In this document: positions 24,942 through 32,166 of the stretch, piece after piece
Layout: each line of letters starts with the position of its first letter
How positions within the stretch are numbered: position 1 is the first letter of the stretch
NCBI RefSeq assembly: GCF_016025525.2
Contig: NZ_JACSGR010000004.1
Span: 1 to 64,000, forward strand
DNA length: 64,000 bases
Direction of reading: 5' to 3'
Source: Eikenella glucosivorans
GTDB lineage: Bacteria > Pseudomonadota > Gammaproteobacteria > Burkholderiales > Neisseriaceae
The notes under the pieces: model-generated
Seen by the model: the letters and a program-made list of their open reading frames with translations, nothing else
Databases searched by the model: none
What the model was told of the DNA's origin: nothing
Position numbers and translations under genes: made by a program

Positions 24942-25288
24942 TGGTAGACAAATATAACGAGCTGGCTTCCGCCATATTTGATGCGTGGGTCAGGTTGTTG
25001 GTGGACAAAGGACTGTCTGAGGAAGAGGCAGAAAAATTGTCGGAAGAGGCGGTTGACTGCATCTTGGATACCTTCAGCGGGGAGAATATCTACATACCAC
25101 GTAACATCTCCGCCCGCGCTGCAGCCCGTAACCGTAAAATCTACGATGAGTTTACCGGCTATAATCACGATGAACTGGCACGAAAATACCAAATAACGAG
25201 ACAGCGGCTGTACGGCATTATTCGCCAAGTGCGCGGGCAGATACTCGCCGAGAAACAGGCCGACTTGTTTGGTACGCCGGAACAATAA
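24941..25288 (+). CDS. Mor/C-family transcription activator
   Basis: 115 aa. The C-terminal helix-turn-helix (HDELARKYQITRQRLYGIIRQVRGQIL, part) and the N-terminal dimerisation helices match Mu Mor/C. In Mu, Mor switches on C, and C switches on the late promoters. Only one member is present here and it is the last early gene, directly before late leader copy 2, so it probably activates late promoters itself. Confidence 0.88.
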   Translation: MVDKYNELASAIFDAWVRLLVDKGLSEEEAEKLSEEAVDCILDTFSGENIYIPRNISARAAARNRKIYDEFTGYNHDELARKYQITRQRLYGIIRQVRGQILAEKQADLFGTPEQ

Positions 25289-25308
25289 GTCTGAATCGCG
25301 CACTAAGT

Positions 25309-25335
25309 CGGTCAGGAAATCGCCTGACCGATGTC
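25309..25335 (+). terminator. Terminator after mor
   Basis: Perfect 8-bp stem CGGTCAGG/CCTGACCG (25309-25316, 25323-25330) with a 6-base loop and a following T-run, 20 bp past the mor stop. It separates early from late transcription. Confidence 0.8.
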
Positions 25336-25429
25336 TTTTTGAAAGTTGGTATGTTTGCCTATCCTGACCGCCAAACGCGCTAAAAACGCAAATTTGGCGG
25401 TTTCAGATTTTTAGGCTCAACGCATTTTT

Positions 25430-25496
25430 GAAAACGTTTTAAAAGACCGCGGACAAATCCGCGAGCAGAATCCCCGTATCAACCGATGCGGGGATT
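25430..25496 (+). promoter_or_regulatory. Late leader element, copy 2 (protease/capsid operon)
   Basis: Palindrome AAAACGTTTT (25431-25440), AAAAGACC, stem 1 CGCGGA-CAAA-TCCGCG (25448-25463), then stem 2 AATCCCCGTATC/GATGCGGGGATT (25469-25480 and 25485-25496) with one G-U pair. The protease ATG is at 25500, three bases after the stem, without a Shine-Dalgarno. Confidence 0.87.
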
Positions 25497-25499
25497 TTT

Positions 25500-26636
25500 A
25501 TGTTTGAGATTTTTCGAGCCGGTACGCATACCGACAACAACGGCCGACAGGTCAATATCAGCGCGGCCGATTTGGCTGAGGCTGTGGCGGCCTACGACCC
25601 GAAGCTGCACGAAGCACCGATTGTGGTCGGCCATCCCAAAACCGACGACCCGGCCTTCGGCTGGATCAGTGGCCTGAAAACCGAGAACGGCGTGCTGTTT
25701 GCCGATTTCGCACAGGTGGATGACGACTTTGCCGGATTAGTGAAGGCCGGACGCTACAAGAAGGTGTCGGCCAGTTTTTACCCGCCGGACAGCCCGAACA
25801 ACCCGAAACCCGGCGTTTGGTCACTGCGCCATGTCGGTTTTTTGGGTGCTCAGCCGCCCGCGGTCAAAGGCCTTGCCGCCATCAACTTTGCCGAAGGCGA
25901 GGTGTATGTGGAGTTTTCCGAGGCGGCGCACGGTATCGCCGCCCGGCTGTGGCGCAATATGCGCGAATGGCTGATTGCCCAGTTTGGCCAAGACGCCGCC
26001 GACAAGGTAGTGCCGGACTGGGAAATCGAAGGCATCAAGGAAATGGCCGCCCGGCCCGACCTGCCTCCCGACCCGGTGTTGTTTGCCGATCCCCCTCCCA
26101 CCCCCAACCCAACCGACCATAAGGAGTCTCCCATGTCTGAACAAGACCAAGCCGCCGCACTGGCTGCCGAAAAGGCCGCACGTGAGAAGGCGGAGGCCGA
26201 TGCCGCCCAGGCCAAGGCCGAATTGCAGAAGCTGCAGGATGAGCAGGCAAAAGATTTGCGCGATGCCGCCCACCAGCAAAACACCGACTTTGCCGAGGGC
26301 TTAGTGAAAGAAGGCCGCCTGAAACCTGCCGACAAAGCCTTGGTGGTGCAGGTGCTGGATTTTGCCGAGCACCCCGAGCACACCACCGCCGACTTCGGCG
26401 AGGGCGAGGCGGCGAAGCCGCTGGGCGCTGCGCTGCGCGAGTTTTTGGCGGCGGTGCTGCCGCAGCAGCTGCCGATCGGACATGTAGCCGCCGGCAGCGA
26501 ACCGCAAACGGCAGGCAGTCTAGACTTTGCCGAGTATGCCGACCCGTCCGAGCTGGAATTACACCAACGCGCCAAGGCACTAGCGGCCAAAGAAGGCATT
26601 TCCTATGAACAAGCAGTATTCCGCTGCATGAAATAA
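25500..26636 (+). CDS. Head maturation protease with scaffold domain (Mu gpI type)
   Basis: 378 aa. The N-terminal half (MFEIFRAGTHTDNNGR, PIVVGHPKTDDPAFGW, YKKVSASFYPPDSPNNPKPG) is the Mu I protease family; a Pro-rich linker near 195-210 leads to a charged coiled-coil scaffold (AALAAEKAAREKAEADAAQA). Capsid proteases of this kind process the scaffold during head maturation. An internal start creates a separate scaffold protein. Confidence 0.87.
   Translation: MFEIFRAGTHTDNNGRQVNISAADLAEAVAAYDPKLHEAPIVVGHPKTDDPAFGWISGLKTENGVLFADFAQVDDDFAGLVKAGRYKKVSASFYPPDSPNNPKPGVWSLRHVGFLGAQPPAVKGLAAINFAEGEVYVEFSEAAHGIAARLWRNMREWLIAQFGQDAADKVVPDWEIEGIKEMAARPDLPPDPVLFADPPPTPNPTDHKESPMSEQDQAAALAAEKAAREKAEADAAQAKAELQKLQDEQAKDLRDAAHQQNTDFAEGLVKEGRLKPADKALVVQVLDFAEHPEHTTADFGEGEAAKPLGAALREFLAAVLPQQLPIGHVAAGSEPQTAGSLDFAEYADPSELELHQRAKALAAKEGISYEQAVFRCMK
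26133..26636 (+). CDS. Nested scaffold protein (Mu gpZ-like), internal start
   Basis: In frame with the protease gene, ATG at 26133 follows a strong AAGGAG at an ideal distance, and the product (MSEQDQAAALAAEKAAREK, 167 aa) is just the coiled-coil scaffold. In Mu the protease and scaffold are made this way from nested genes I and Z. The upstream Pro/Thr linker fits the domain border. Confidence 0.8.
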   Translation: MSEQDQAAALAAEKAAREKAEADAAQAKAELQKLQDEQAKDLRDAAHQQNTDFAEGLVKEGRLKPADKALVVQVLDFAEHPEHTTADFGEGEAAKPLGAALREFLAAVLPQQLPIGHVAAGSEPQTAGSLDFAEYADPSELELHQRAKALAAKEGISYEQAVFRCMK

Positions 26637-26647
26637 GGACTGACACC

Positions 26648-27580
26648 ATGAGTCAAAACTATTTGAAAAAACTGCAGGGCGTTTCCCCCATTCTGACCAC
26701 TGTGGCGCAGGGCTACGCCCCCAACCGCTTTATCGCCGAAACGGTGTTTCCGGTGGTATCGGTGGAAGCCGAAATCGTCAAATTCCCCACCCACGGCAAA
26801 GCCGCGTTTGAGGAATACGAAACCCGCCGCGCCATCGGTGCCGACAGCAATGTAATCGTGTTGGACGGCAACGGCTGGGAAACCGTTACGCTGGAAGAGC
26901 ACGACTTGGCTGCCGGCGTGGACTACCGCGCCGAGAAGGAAGCCTATTTCAGCCAGAAGGCCAAAGCCGCCCGCCGAGTGAAAGACGGCGTGCTGCTGAA
27001 AAACGAAGTCATCGTGGCCGGTTTGGTGCAGAACGCTTCCAGCTACGCCTCCGGCCACGTCAGAACCTTAAGCGGCACCAGTCAATGGAGCGATCAAGCC
27101 AACAGCAACCCGCTCGCCGACGTAGATACCGCCAAGGACAAAATCGCTGAAGCGGTCGGTCTGCGTCCGAACATCATGGTTATTGGTGCGGGCGTGCTGA
27201 AACACCTGCGCTACCACCCGAAGCTGCAGGCACAGCTGGGTGCCAACGATAAAAAACGCATTACGCTCGACATCCTCAAAGACCTGTTCGAACTGGAAGA
27301 CATCATCATCGGCGAGAGCCGCCTGACCGCCAACGGCCAATTTGCCAACGTGTGGGGCAACCATGTCAGCCTGCAGATCCGCGGTGCCAACAGCGCCGGA
27401 CAGCCGGCAGACGAAGGCAACCCCAGCTTCGGCTATACCTTCCGCCGCAGCGGCCTGCCCTTCATCGACACTTACGAAGGCGTGGGCGGCAAGGTCGAAT
27501 ATGTACGTTACACCGACATCAAAAAAGCTGTGGTAACCGGCGGCAAATGCGGCTACCTGCTGAAAGACGTGGTGGCTTAA
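26648..27580 (+). CDS. Major capsid protein (gpT position)
   Basis: 310 aa. It directly follows the protease/scaffold gene and has typical capsid text: GYAPNRFIAETVFPVVSVEAEIVKFP, IMVIGAGVLKHLRYHPKLQ, GYTFRRSGLPFIDTYE (parts). Assignment is by position, length and overall similarity to capsid proteins of B3/BcepMu-like phages; the HK97 fold is inferred. Confidence 0.82.
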   Translation: MSQNYLKKLQGVSPILTTVAQGYAPNRFIAETVFPVVSVEAEIVKFPTHGKAAFEEYETRRAIGADSNVIVLDGNGWETVTLEEHDLAAGVDYRAEKEAYFSQKAKAARRVKDGVLLKNEVIVAGLVQNASSYASGHVRTLSGTSQWSDQANSNPLADVDTAKDKIAEAVGLRPNIMVIGAGVLKHLRYHPKLQAQLGANDKKRITLDILKDLFELEDIIIGESRLTANGQFANVWGNHVSLQIRGANSAGQPADEGNPSFGYTFRRSGLPFIDTYEGVGGKVEYVRYTDIKKAVVTGGKCGYLLKDVVA

Positions 27581-27590
27581 ATCAACCGAA

Positions 27591-27615
27591 AGGCTACCTG
27601 AAAATTCAGGTAGCC
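27591..27615. terminator. Uptake-sequence hairpin after the capsid gene
   Basis: An uptake sequence (27591-27602) is followed almost without loop by TTCAGGTAGCC on the other strand. The structure lies between the capsid and cement genes, so it may partly terminate or stabilise the capsid mRNA end. Confidence 0.6.
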
Positions 27616-27638
27616 CGCCAAATACAGGAGCAAGACAA

Positions 27639-27977
27639 ATGGCAAAAACCAAAAAGGCTGTGCTGACCGAAACCATCATCGCGGCAGCCGCCATCGTACA
27701 GAAACGTTTCGTGAACTTTGAAGGCAAACAGGCTACCGCCGGACAGCCCGCCGTAGGCGTGTCGGTATACGACGCCGACCAGGGCGACAGTTTGGCCGTA
27801 GATGCACTGGGCATTGTGCTGGTGGAATCCGGCGGCGCATTGGCCGCAGGCGATGCCGTGGCTTCGGACGCGCAGGGCTGTGCGGTAAAACAGGCCGCCT
27901 CGGCTGTCACTCTCGGCCGCGCTTTGGACGCCGCCGTCGGCGCCAACGAAGTCATCCGCATCAAACTGGGAGCCTGA
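27639..27977 (+). CDS. DUF2190 capsid cement-like protein
   Basis: 112 aa with the repeating small-residue beta pattern of DUF2190 (AVGVSVYDADQGDSLAVDAL, GAVxAGDAV, TLGRALDAA). Related proteins decorate capsids at trimer positions. It follows the major capsid gene, as usual. Confidence 0.8.
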   Translation: MAKTKKAVLTETIIAAAAIVQKRFVNFEGKQATAGQPAVGVSVYDADQGDSLAVDALGIVLVESGGALAAGDAVASDAQGCAVKQAASAVTLGRALDAAVGANEVIRIKLGA

Positions 27978-27979
27978 CC

Positions 27980-28345
27980 ATGATTAAAACCTATATCGCC
28001 AACACCCCGCTGATTCTGACTGATGCCGATGGCAAGGAGTTCCGTGTCGAAGCTGGTGAAGCTGTAGACCTGACCCCCGAGCAGTACGAGCTGGTGGCCG
28101 CACATGTGACCGCAGGCAGCATCTCGGACGCAGACTTGGACGCATCCGGCTACCAGCCGGACGGCACAACACCGGTGCCGGAACAGCCGCCTGCCGAACC
28201 GACCCAGCCCGAACAACCGGCTGAGGCCGAAACCGCGCCTGCCGAGACAGAGCAGCCGGCACAAGCTGAAACCGAACAGCCGGCAGAATCTGCCGAGCAG
28301 CCTGAAGAACAGTCCAAAGCACGCGGCAGAGGCAAAAAGGACTAG
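27980..28345 (+). CDS. Small head protein with E/P/Q-rich repeat tail
   Basis: 121 aa. The first 60 residues (MIKTYIANTPLILTDADGKE) resemble the short domain of Haemophilus Mu-like HI1506-type proteins. The rest is low complexity: degenerate repeats of EQPAE/TEQPA ending in a basic RGRGKKD. The repeat region probably varies in length between relatives. Confidence 0.7.
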   Translation: MIKTYIANTPLILTDADGKEFRVEAGEAVDLTPEQYELVAAHVTAGSISDADLDASGYQPDGTTPVPEQPPAEPTQPEQPAEAETAPAETEQPAQAETEQPAESAEQPEEQSKARGRGKKD

Positions 28346-28348
28346 GCC

Positions 28349-28789
28349 ATGTACATCACGCGCGAAGACATCAAGGCTGCCGTCAGCCTGGCCGAGCTGA
28401 CCCAACTGACCAACGATATCGGCGGCAGCACCGAGCCGGACTGGGCGGTGGTGGATAGAGCCATCGCTTATGCTTGCGAAATTGCCGACGGCTACCTGAT
28501 GGGTCGTTACACCCTGCCGCTGGAGCCGGTACCCAGCATCCTGCGGCCGGTGTGCAGCGACATCGCGCGCTACTGGCTGCATACCCGCCGCATCAACACT
28601 GCCGATTTCCCCAAACCTTTGCAGGCAGCCTACGACAACGCGCTCAAGCTCTTGGTGCAGGTACGCGACGGCAAGCTGCATTTGGGCGTGCGTGCCGACG
28701 AGCTGGCCAGCGATACCGAGCGGCCGCAGGCCGAGCGCGGTGCCTACCGGGTGCGCGGCAATGCCAAGCAAAACTGGGGAGGCTACTGA
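28349..28789 (+). CDS. DUF1320 protein (Mu gp36 type)
   Basis: 146 aa: MYITREDIKAAVSLAELTQL, AIAYACEIADGYLMGRYTLPLEPVPSILRPVCSDIARYWL (parts). This is the DUF1320 head-completion family of Mu-like phages. It overlaps the next gene at TGATG. Confidence 0.87.
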   Translation: MYITREDIKAAVSLAELTQLTNDIGGSTEPDWAVVDRAIAYACEIADGYLMGRYTLPLEPVPSILRPVCSDIARYWLHTRRINTADFPKPLQAAYDNALKLLVQVRDGKLHLGVRADELASDTERPQAERGAYRVRGNAKQNWGGY

Positions 28790-29286
28790 TGTCTGCCACC
28801 CGCCCGATTCTGATTGCCGTGCGCGATTACTTGGCCGCCGAGCTGCCCGCCTACACGGTGGAGCTGTTTCCGGACGACCCGGCCGGCTACCGCTTTATGG
28901 CACCGCTGGGCGCGGTGCTGGTCGGTTATCAAGGCAGCAAGTTTGCCCGCCCGGACGGCCTCGGCCTAATCGGCCAGCAGCGCGACGTCACACTGGCGCT
29001 GACCGTGTTCGGGCGCGGCCTGAACCATGACGGTGCAGCCTTGGATCTGCTCGACGCATTGCGGCTGGCCATCACCGGCTACCGCCCGCCCGACTGCGAG
29101 CCGTGCCATTTAATCAGCGAGCAGTTTTTGGCTGAAGAAGGCGGGGCATGGCAATACCAGCTGATTGCCCAAACCGAAACCCAGCAGGTCGAACGCCGCC
29201 CGGCGGATACCCGACCCAAAGTCAGCAGCCTGTACCTGCGGCAGCAAGGCCAGCCGCTCAACCCAGATATCAAACCCAAACCCTAG
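28789..29286 (+). CDS. Mu gp37-like protein
   Basis: 165 aa starting MSATRPILIAVRDYLAAELP; the start overlaps the preceding stop codon. The block GAVLVGYQGSKF and the position before the sheath gene match the gp37 / DUF1834 family, thought to act at head-tail joining or tail completion. Confidence 0.8.
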   Translation: MSATRPILIAVRDYLAAELPAYTVELFPDDPAGYRFMAPLGAVLVGYQGSKFARPDGLGLIGQQRDVTLALTVFGRGLNHDGAALDLLDALRLAITGYRPPDCEPCHLISEQFLAEEGGAWQYQLIAQTETQQVERRPADTRPKVSSLYLRQQGQPLNPDIKPKP

Positions 29287-29295
29287 GAGATTATT

Positions 29296-30693
29296 ATGTC
29301 CGCAGCTTTCCACCACGGTACGGAAACCAAACGTATCGACGGCGGTACCAGCCCGATCTACACCGCCGACGGCGCGATTACCGCTATTGTCGGCACGGCT
29401 CCAGCCGGTGCGGTCAATACGCTGACCGTATGCGCCGCCGCCCGTGATTTCTTGCCATTCGGCAGCAGCTTGACCGGCAAAGGCTTTACCCTGCCCGACG
29501 CCGCCAATATCTTTACCCGCTACAAGGCCGGCACCGCCTATGTGGTCAATGTGTGCGACCCGGCCAAGCATAAGAGCAGCGTGGCCGACGAGGCATTGAC
29601 GGTCGATGCTGACACCCTGACCGCCCGCACCGCCCATCCGGCCTTGCAGGCAGGCTATACCGTGAAAGACGGAGGCAATACCCTGAACGAGGGCAGCGAC
29701 TACACCGTTACCGATGCCCTGCTCGGCGAGATTGTGTTCAAAACCAAACCCACCGCGCCGACCATCAGTTATACCTACACCGACCCGTCCAAGGTAACCG
29801 AAGAAGAGATCATTGGCGCCTATGTGGCCGCCACCGGCAAACGCACCGGACTGCAGGCGGTGATTGAAGGCTTCAACCGCTTCGGCGCCGATGCCAAAAT
29901 CATCATCGTGCCGGAGTACGACAAGACCGCCAAATGCCGCGCCGCCATCGAAGTGCTGGCCGAGCAGATTAAGGCCATCGGCTATGCGGCAGCACCGCAG
30001 CAGACCACCCTGAGCAAGGCCATCGAAGGCCGTGGCCCGTTGGGCAGTATCAACTTCCAAACCTCCAGCGACCGTATGATGCTGTTCTATCCCTATGTGT
30101 TGGGTTTGCTCGGCGTGGAGAGCCTGGCTACCCACGCTGCCGGCCTGCGTATGAAGACCGACGTAGAACAAGGCTACTGGTACAGCTCGTCCAACCGCGA
30201 CCTGCTGGGCGTGACCGGCATCGAAATGCCGCTGACCGCCCGCGCCGACGACCCGCAGAGCGACACCAACCGCCTCAACGAAAAAGGCATTACCACGGTG
30301 TTCAACAGCTACGGCACCGGCTACCGCCTCTGGGGCAACCGCCTGGCCTGCTTCCCGACCGTCAGCCACATCAAAAACTTCGAGGTGGCGCAACGCACCG
30401 GCGACGTGATCGACGAATCCATCCGCCGCTTCGAATTGCAGTATATCGACCGCCCGATTGACGATGCCCTGATTGACAGCCTGCTCGGCTCCATCCGCAC
30501 CTATCTGGGCACCCTGCAATCCATCGTCGGTTACAGCGTAGACTTGGATTACGACTACGACTTGGTGGATGCTTTCAGTAAAGGCCAAGTGCCGATTAAG
30601 TACGAATACACGCCCAAGCTGCCGGCCGAGCGCATCAGCAATGCCAGCGTGATGACCCGCAAATATCTGGCCAACTTGGTCAGCCAACGATAA
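29296..30693 (+). CDS. Contractile tail sheath protein (P2 FI type)
   Basis: 465 aa. Sheath hallmarks include an N-terminal MSAAFHHGTETKRIDGG, NQ-type core blocks, SSNRDLLGVTGIEMP and the conserved C-terminal RRFELQYIDRPIDDALIDSLLGSI (parts). It polymerises around the tube and contracts at infection. It is of the P2/Mu sheath family. Confidence 0.93.
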   Translation: MSAAFHHGTETKRIDGGTSPIYTADGAITAIVGTAPAGAVNTLTVCAAARDFLPFGSSLTGKGFTLPDAANIFTRYKAGTAYVVNVCDPAKHKSSVADEALTVDADTLTARTAHPALQAGYTVKDGGNTLNEGSDYTVTDALLGEIVFKTKPTAPTISYTYTDPSKVTEEEIIGAYVAATGKRTGLQAVIEGFNRFGADAKIIIVPEYDKTAKCRAAIEVLAEQIKAIGYAAAPQQTTLSKAIEGRGPLGSINFQTSSDRMMLFYPYVLGLLGVESLATHAAGLRMKTDVEQGYWYSSSNRDLLGVTGIEMPLTARADDPQSDTNRLNEKGITTVFNSYGTGYRLWGNRLACFPTVSHIKNFEVAQRTGDVIDESIRRFELQYIDRPIDDALIDSLLGSIRTYLGTLQSIVGYSVDLDYDYDLVDAFSKGQVPIKYEYTPKLPAERISNASVMTRKYLANLVSQR

Positions 30694-30709
30694 AAGTAAG
30701 GAGTAAGTA

Positions 30710-31225
30710 ATGACTGCAGTTACCGCTATTTATAATGCCAATGTTTATATTGACGGCAATAATTTGTTAGGTAAAGCGTCTGAGTTTAAATTGCCGGAAG
30801 TAGAATTCGAGCAGGATGAATTCAAGGGTTTAGGCATCAAAGGCACGATTAAGTTACCGATGGGTATGGCAGCATTAGAAGGGGAAATCACATGGAATAG
30901 TTTTTTCCCGGAAGTTGGACGCCGTGCTGCCAATCCATACCGTGCTGCACAATTAATGGTGCGCGCCGATGTGGAAACCTACGATACTACCGGACGCGTG
31001 AAAGAGGTGCCGTTGGTGACAATGGTAACCGCAACCTTCAGTAAAAACGCCTTGGGCGGATTCAAACCGAAGGAGAAGGCGGAGTTTTCCAGCACCTACC
31101 AGACCACAGAAATCCGCCAAGTGCTAGATGGTCGAGAGACTTTGTATATCAATACATTTACCAACGAATACCGCGTAGACGGCGTGGACGTGGAAGAGAC
31201 CTACCGGCGCAATATCGGGGCTTAA
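30710..31225 (+). CDS. Tail tube protein (P2 FII type)
   Basis: 171 aa. MTAVTAIYNANVYIDGNNLLGKASEFKLPEVEF (part) and MGMAALEGEITWNSF match the major tail tube family. The first half of the gene is visibly richer in A/T and uses codons such as TTA, AAT and TTT more than the adjacent sheath gene, suggesting a separate origin by recombination. Confidence 0.92.
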   Translation: MTAVTAIYNANVYIDGNNLLGKASEFKLPEVEFEQDEFKGLGIKGTIKLPMGMAALEGEITWNSFFPEVGRRAANPYRAAQLMVRADVETYDTTGRVKEVPLVTMVTATFSKNALGGFKPKEKAEFSSTYQTTEIRQVLDGRETLYINTFTNEYRVDGVDVEETYRRNIGA

Positions 31226-31229
31226 TTTA

Positions 31230-31298
31230 GAAAACGTTTTAAAAGACCGTGGACAGCCCCACAGGCAAAATCCCTACATCAATCCAGATGTAGGGATT
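31230..31298 (+). promoter_or_regulatory. Late leader element, copy 3 (tail operon)
   Basis: AAAACGTTTT (31231-31240), AAAAGACC, stem 1 GTGG/CCAC (31249-31252, 31259-31262), stem 2 AATCCCTACATC/GATGTAGGGATT (31269-31280, 31287-31298), then TTTTAT. Unlike copies 1 and 2, the first gene starts 68 bases downstream with its own Shine-Dalgarno. Confidence 0.87.
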
Positions 31299-31365
31299 TT
31301 TATTTACCACCGGCGGTTTGATTCCGGCCGCGCCGCCCGGCCGATTTTGAAAAAGGATTGCAAAA

Positions 31366-31677
31366 ATGGCTCAGAACGAAGCACAGAAATTACAGGAAGA
31401 CTTGGGGATGAACATCACGATTACATTGAATGTGCCGGTTGTTTTGGCCGACGGTCGCCAACTGGACAGCCTGACCCTGAGGCGCGCCAAAGTAGCCGAT
31501 CTGCGGGCAGTCAGCCGTTTGGAAGGCGATGCCGCGCAGGAGATTGCCTTGGCCGCCCGATTGGCCGGTTTGGTGCCGGAAGACATGGATGCGCTGGATT
31601 TGAGCGATTACAAGCAGATTCAAGACTGGTTTCGCTACTGTCAGGAAAAACCGGCCTCAGCCATCCGAGCCGACTGA
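31366..31677 (+). CDS. Tail assembly chaperone (P2 gpE type)
   Basis: 103 aa (MAQNEAQKLQEDLG, LTLRRAKVADLRAVSRLEGDAAQEI). Same place and look as P2 gpE and other tail chaperones that precede the tape measure gene. A GpE' domain follows in another frame, so this is probably the short form of a frameshift pair. Confidence 0.87.
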   Translation: MAQNEAQKLQEDLGMNITITLNVPVVLADGRQLDSLTLRRAKVADLRAVSRLEGDAAQEIALAARLAGLVPEDMDALDLSDYKQIQDWFRYCQEKPASAIRAD

Positions 31678-31840
31678 CCATGCCGAACTGGCGGCACAGT
31701 TGCTGGCGGCCTGTGCGGATGTGGCGTGGTGGTATGGCTGGCCGATACAGGCCATCGACGATTTGACCATGGAAGACTTCATTGACTTCCAAAAAGAAGC
31801 AGCCCGCCAAATCAAGGCGGGCTACCGGAAAGGGTTGTGA
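31366..31840 (+). CDS. Tail chaperone frameshift product (gpE-E')
   Basis: The frame shifted by +1 (equivalent to -2) relative to the chaperone stays open through its stop and encodes HAELAAQLLAACADVAWWYG and WPIQAIDDLTMEDFIDFQ, the conserved GpE' domain, ending at 31838-31840. It has no good start of its own. The candidate slip site is GAAAAACC at 31645-31652 (CAG GAA AAA CCG). Tail chaperones of P2, lambda and Mu use frameshifting; Mu is reported to use -2. Confidence 0.78.
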
Positions 31841-32101
31841 TTATTGCTCAGACAAACGCTGCTGCCAATAGGCGAGGTTTTCCCGGCTGCGCTGTTCGTC
31901 ATACGGGCGGCGGTGTTCGCTAAAGCGAGCCTGTTCCTCCTCCTCTTCGCGCTGCTGCCAGCGCCGGCGCAGTCGGCGGGCGGCGGAAATATCCAAACAG
32001 AAAGATACGGCCAGCCAAACCATGCCAAGCACGATGCCAACGGCTTCGAGCAGCAGGGTGCCGAAGGCGAGCAATACAACCAAAGCAACGATGACTGCCA
32101 T
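31841..32101 (-). CDS. Reverse-strand membrane protein, moron candidate
   Basis: 86 aa: MAVIVALVVLLAFGTLLLEA and onward gives one or two membrane segments (residues 3-37), followed by a highly charged, Arg/Glu-rich cytoplasmic tail. Start has AAAGGAG upstream. It is the only minus-strand gene within the right-hand late block and lies head-on to it, with its own promoter, so it could be expressed in lysogens. Confidence 0.75.
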   Translation of the reverse strand: MAVIVALVVLLAFGTLLLEAVGIVLGMVWLAVSFCLDISAARRLRRRWQQREEEEEQARFSEHRRPYDEQRSRENLAYWQQRLSEQ

Positions 32102-32122
32102 TTCTTTCTCCTTTCCCTGTCT

Positions 32123-32166
32123 AGGTTTATAGGATAGTAAAACATGTCTGCCGAGTTATCAATAGT
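32123..32166 (-). promoter_or_regulatory. Promoter of the reverse-strand moron
   Basis: On the minus strand -35 TTGATA, a 17-bp spacer and -10 TACTAT lie just upstream of the 86-aa gene, partly inside the start of the tape measure gene. Positions are approximate to a few bases. Confidence 0.5.

Noticed and set aside
28150..28322. Repeats in the E/P/Q-rich region considered as a CRISPR or minisatellite
   Set aside because: Units are degenerate codon repeats inside a coding sequence and have no conserved spacer length.
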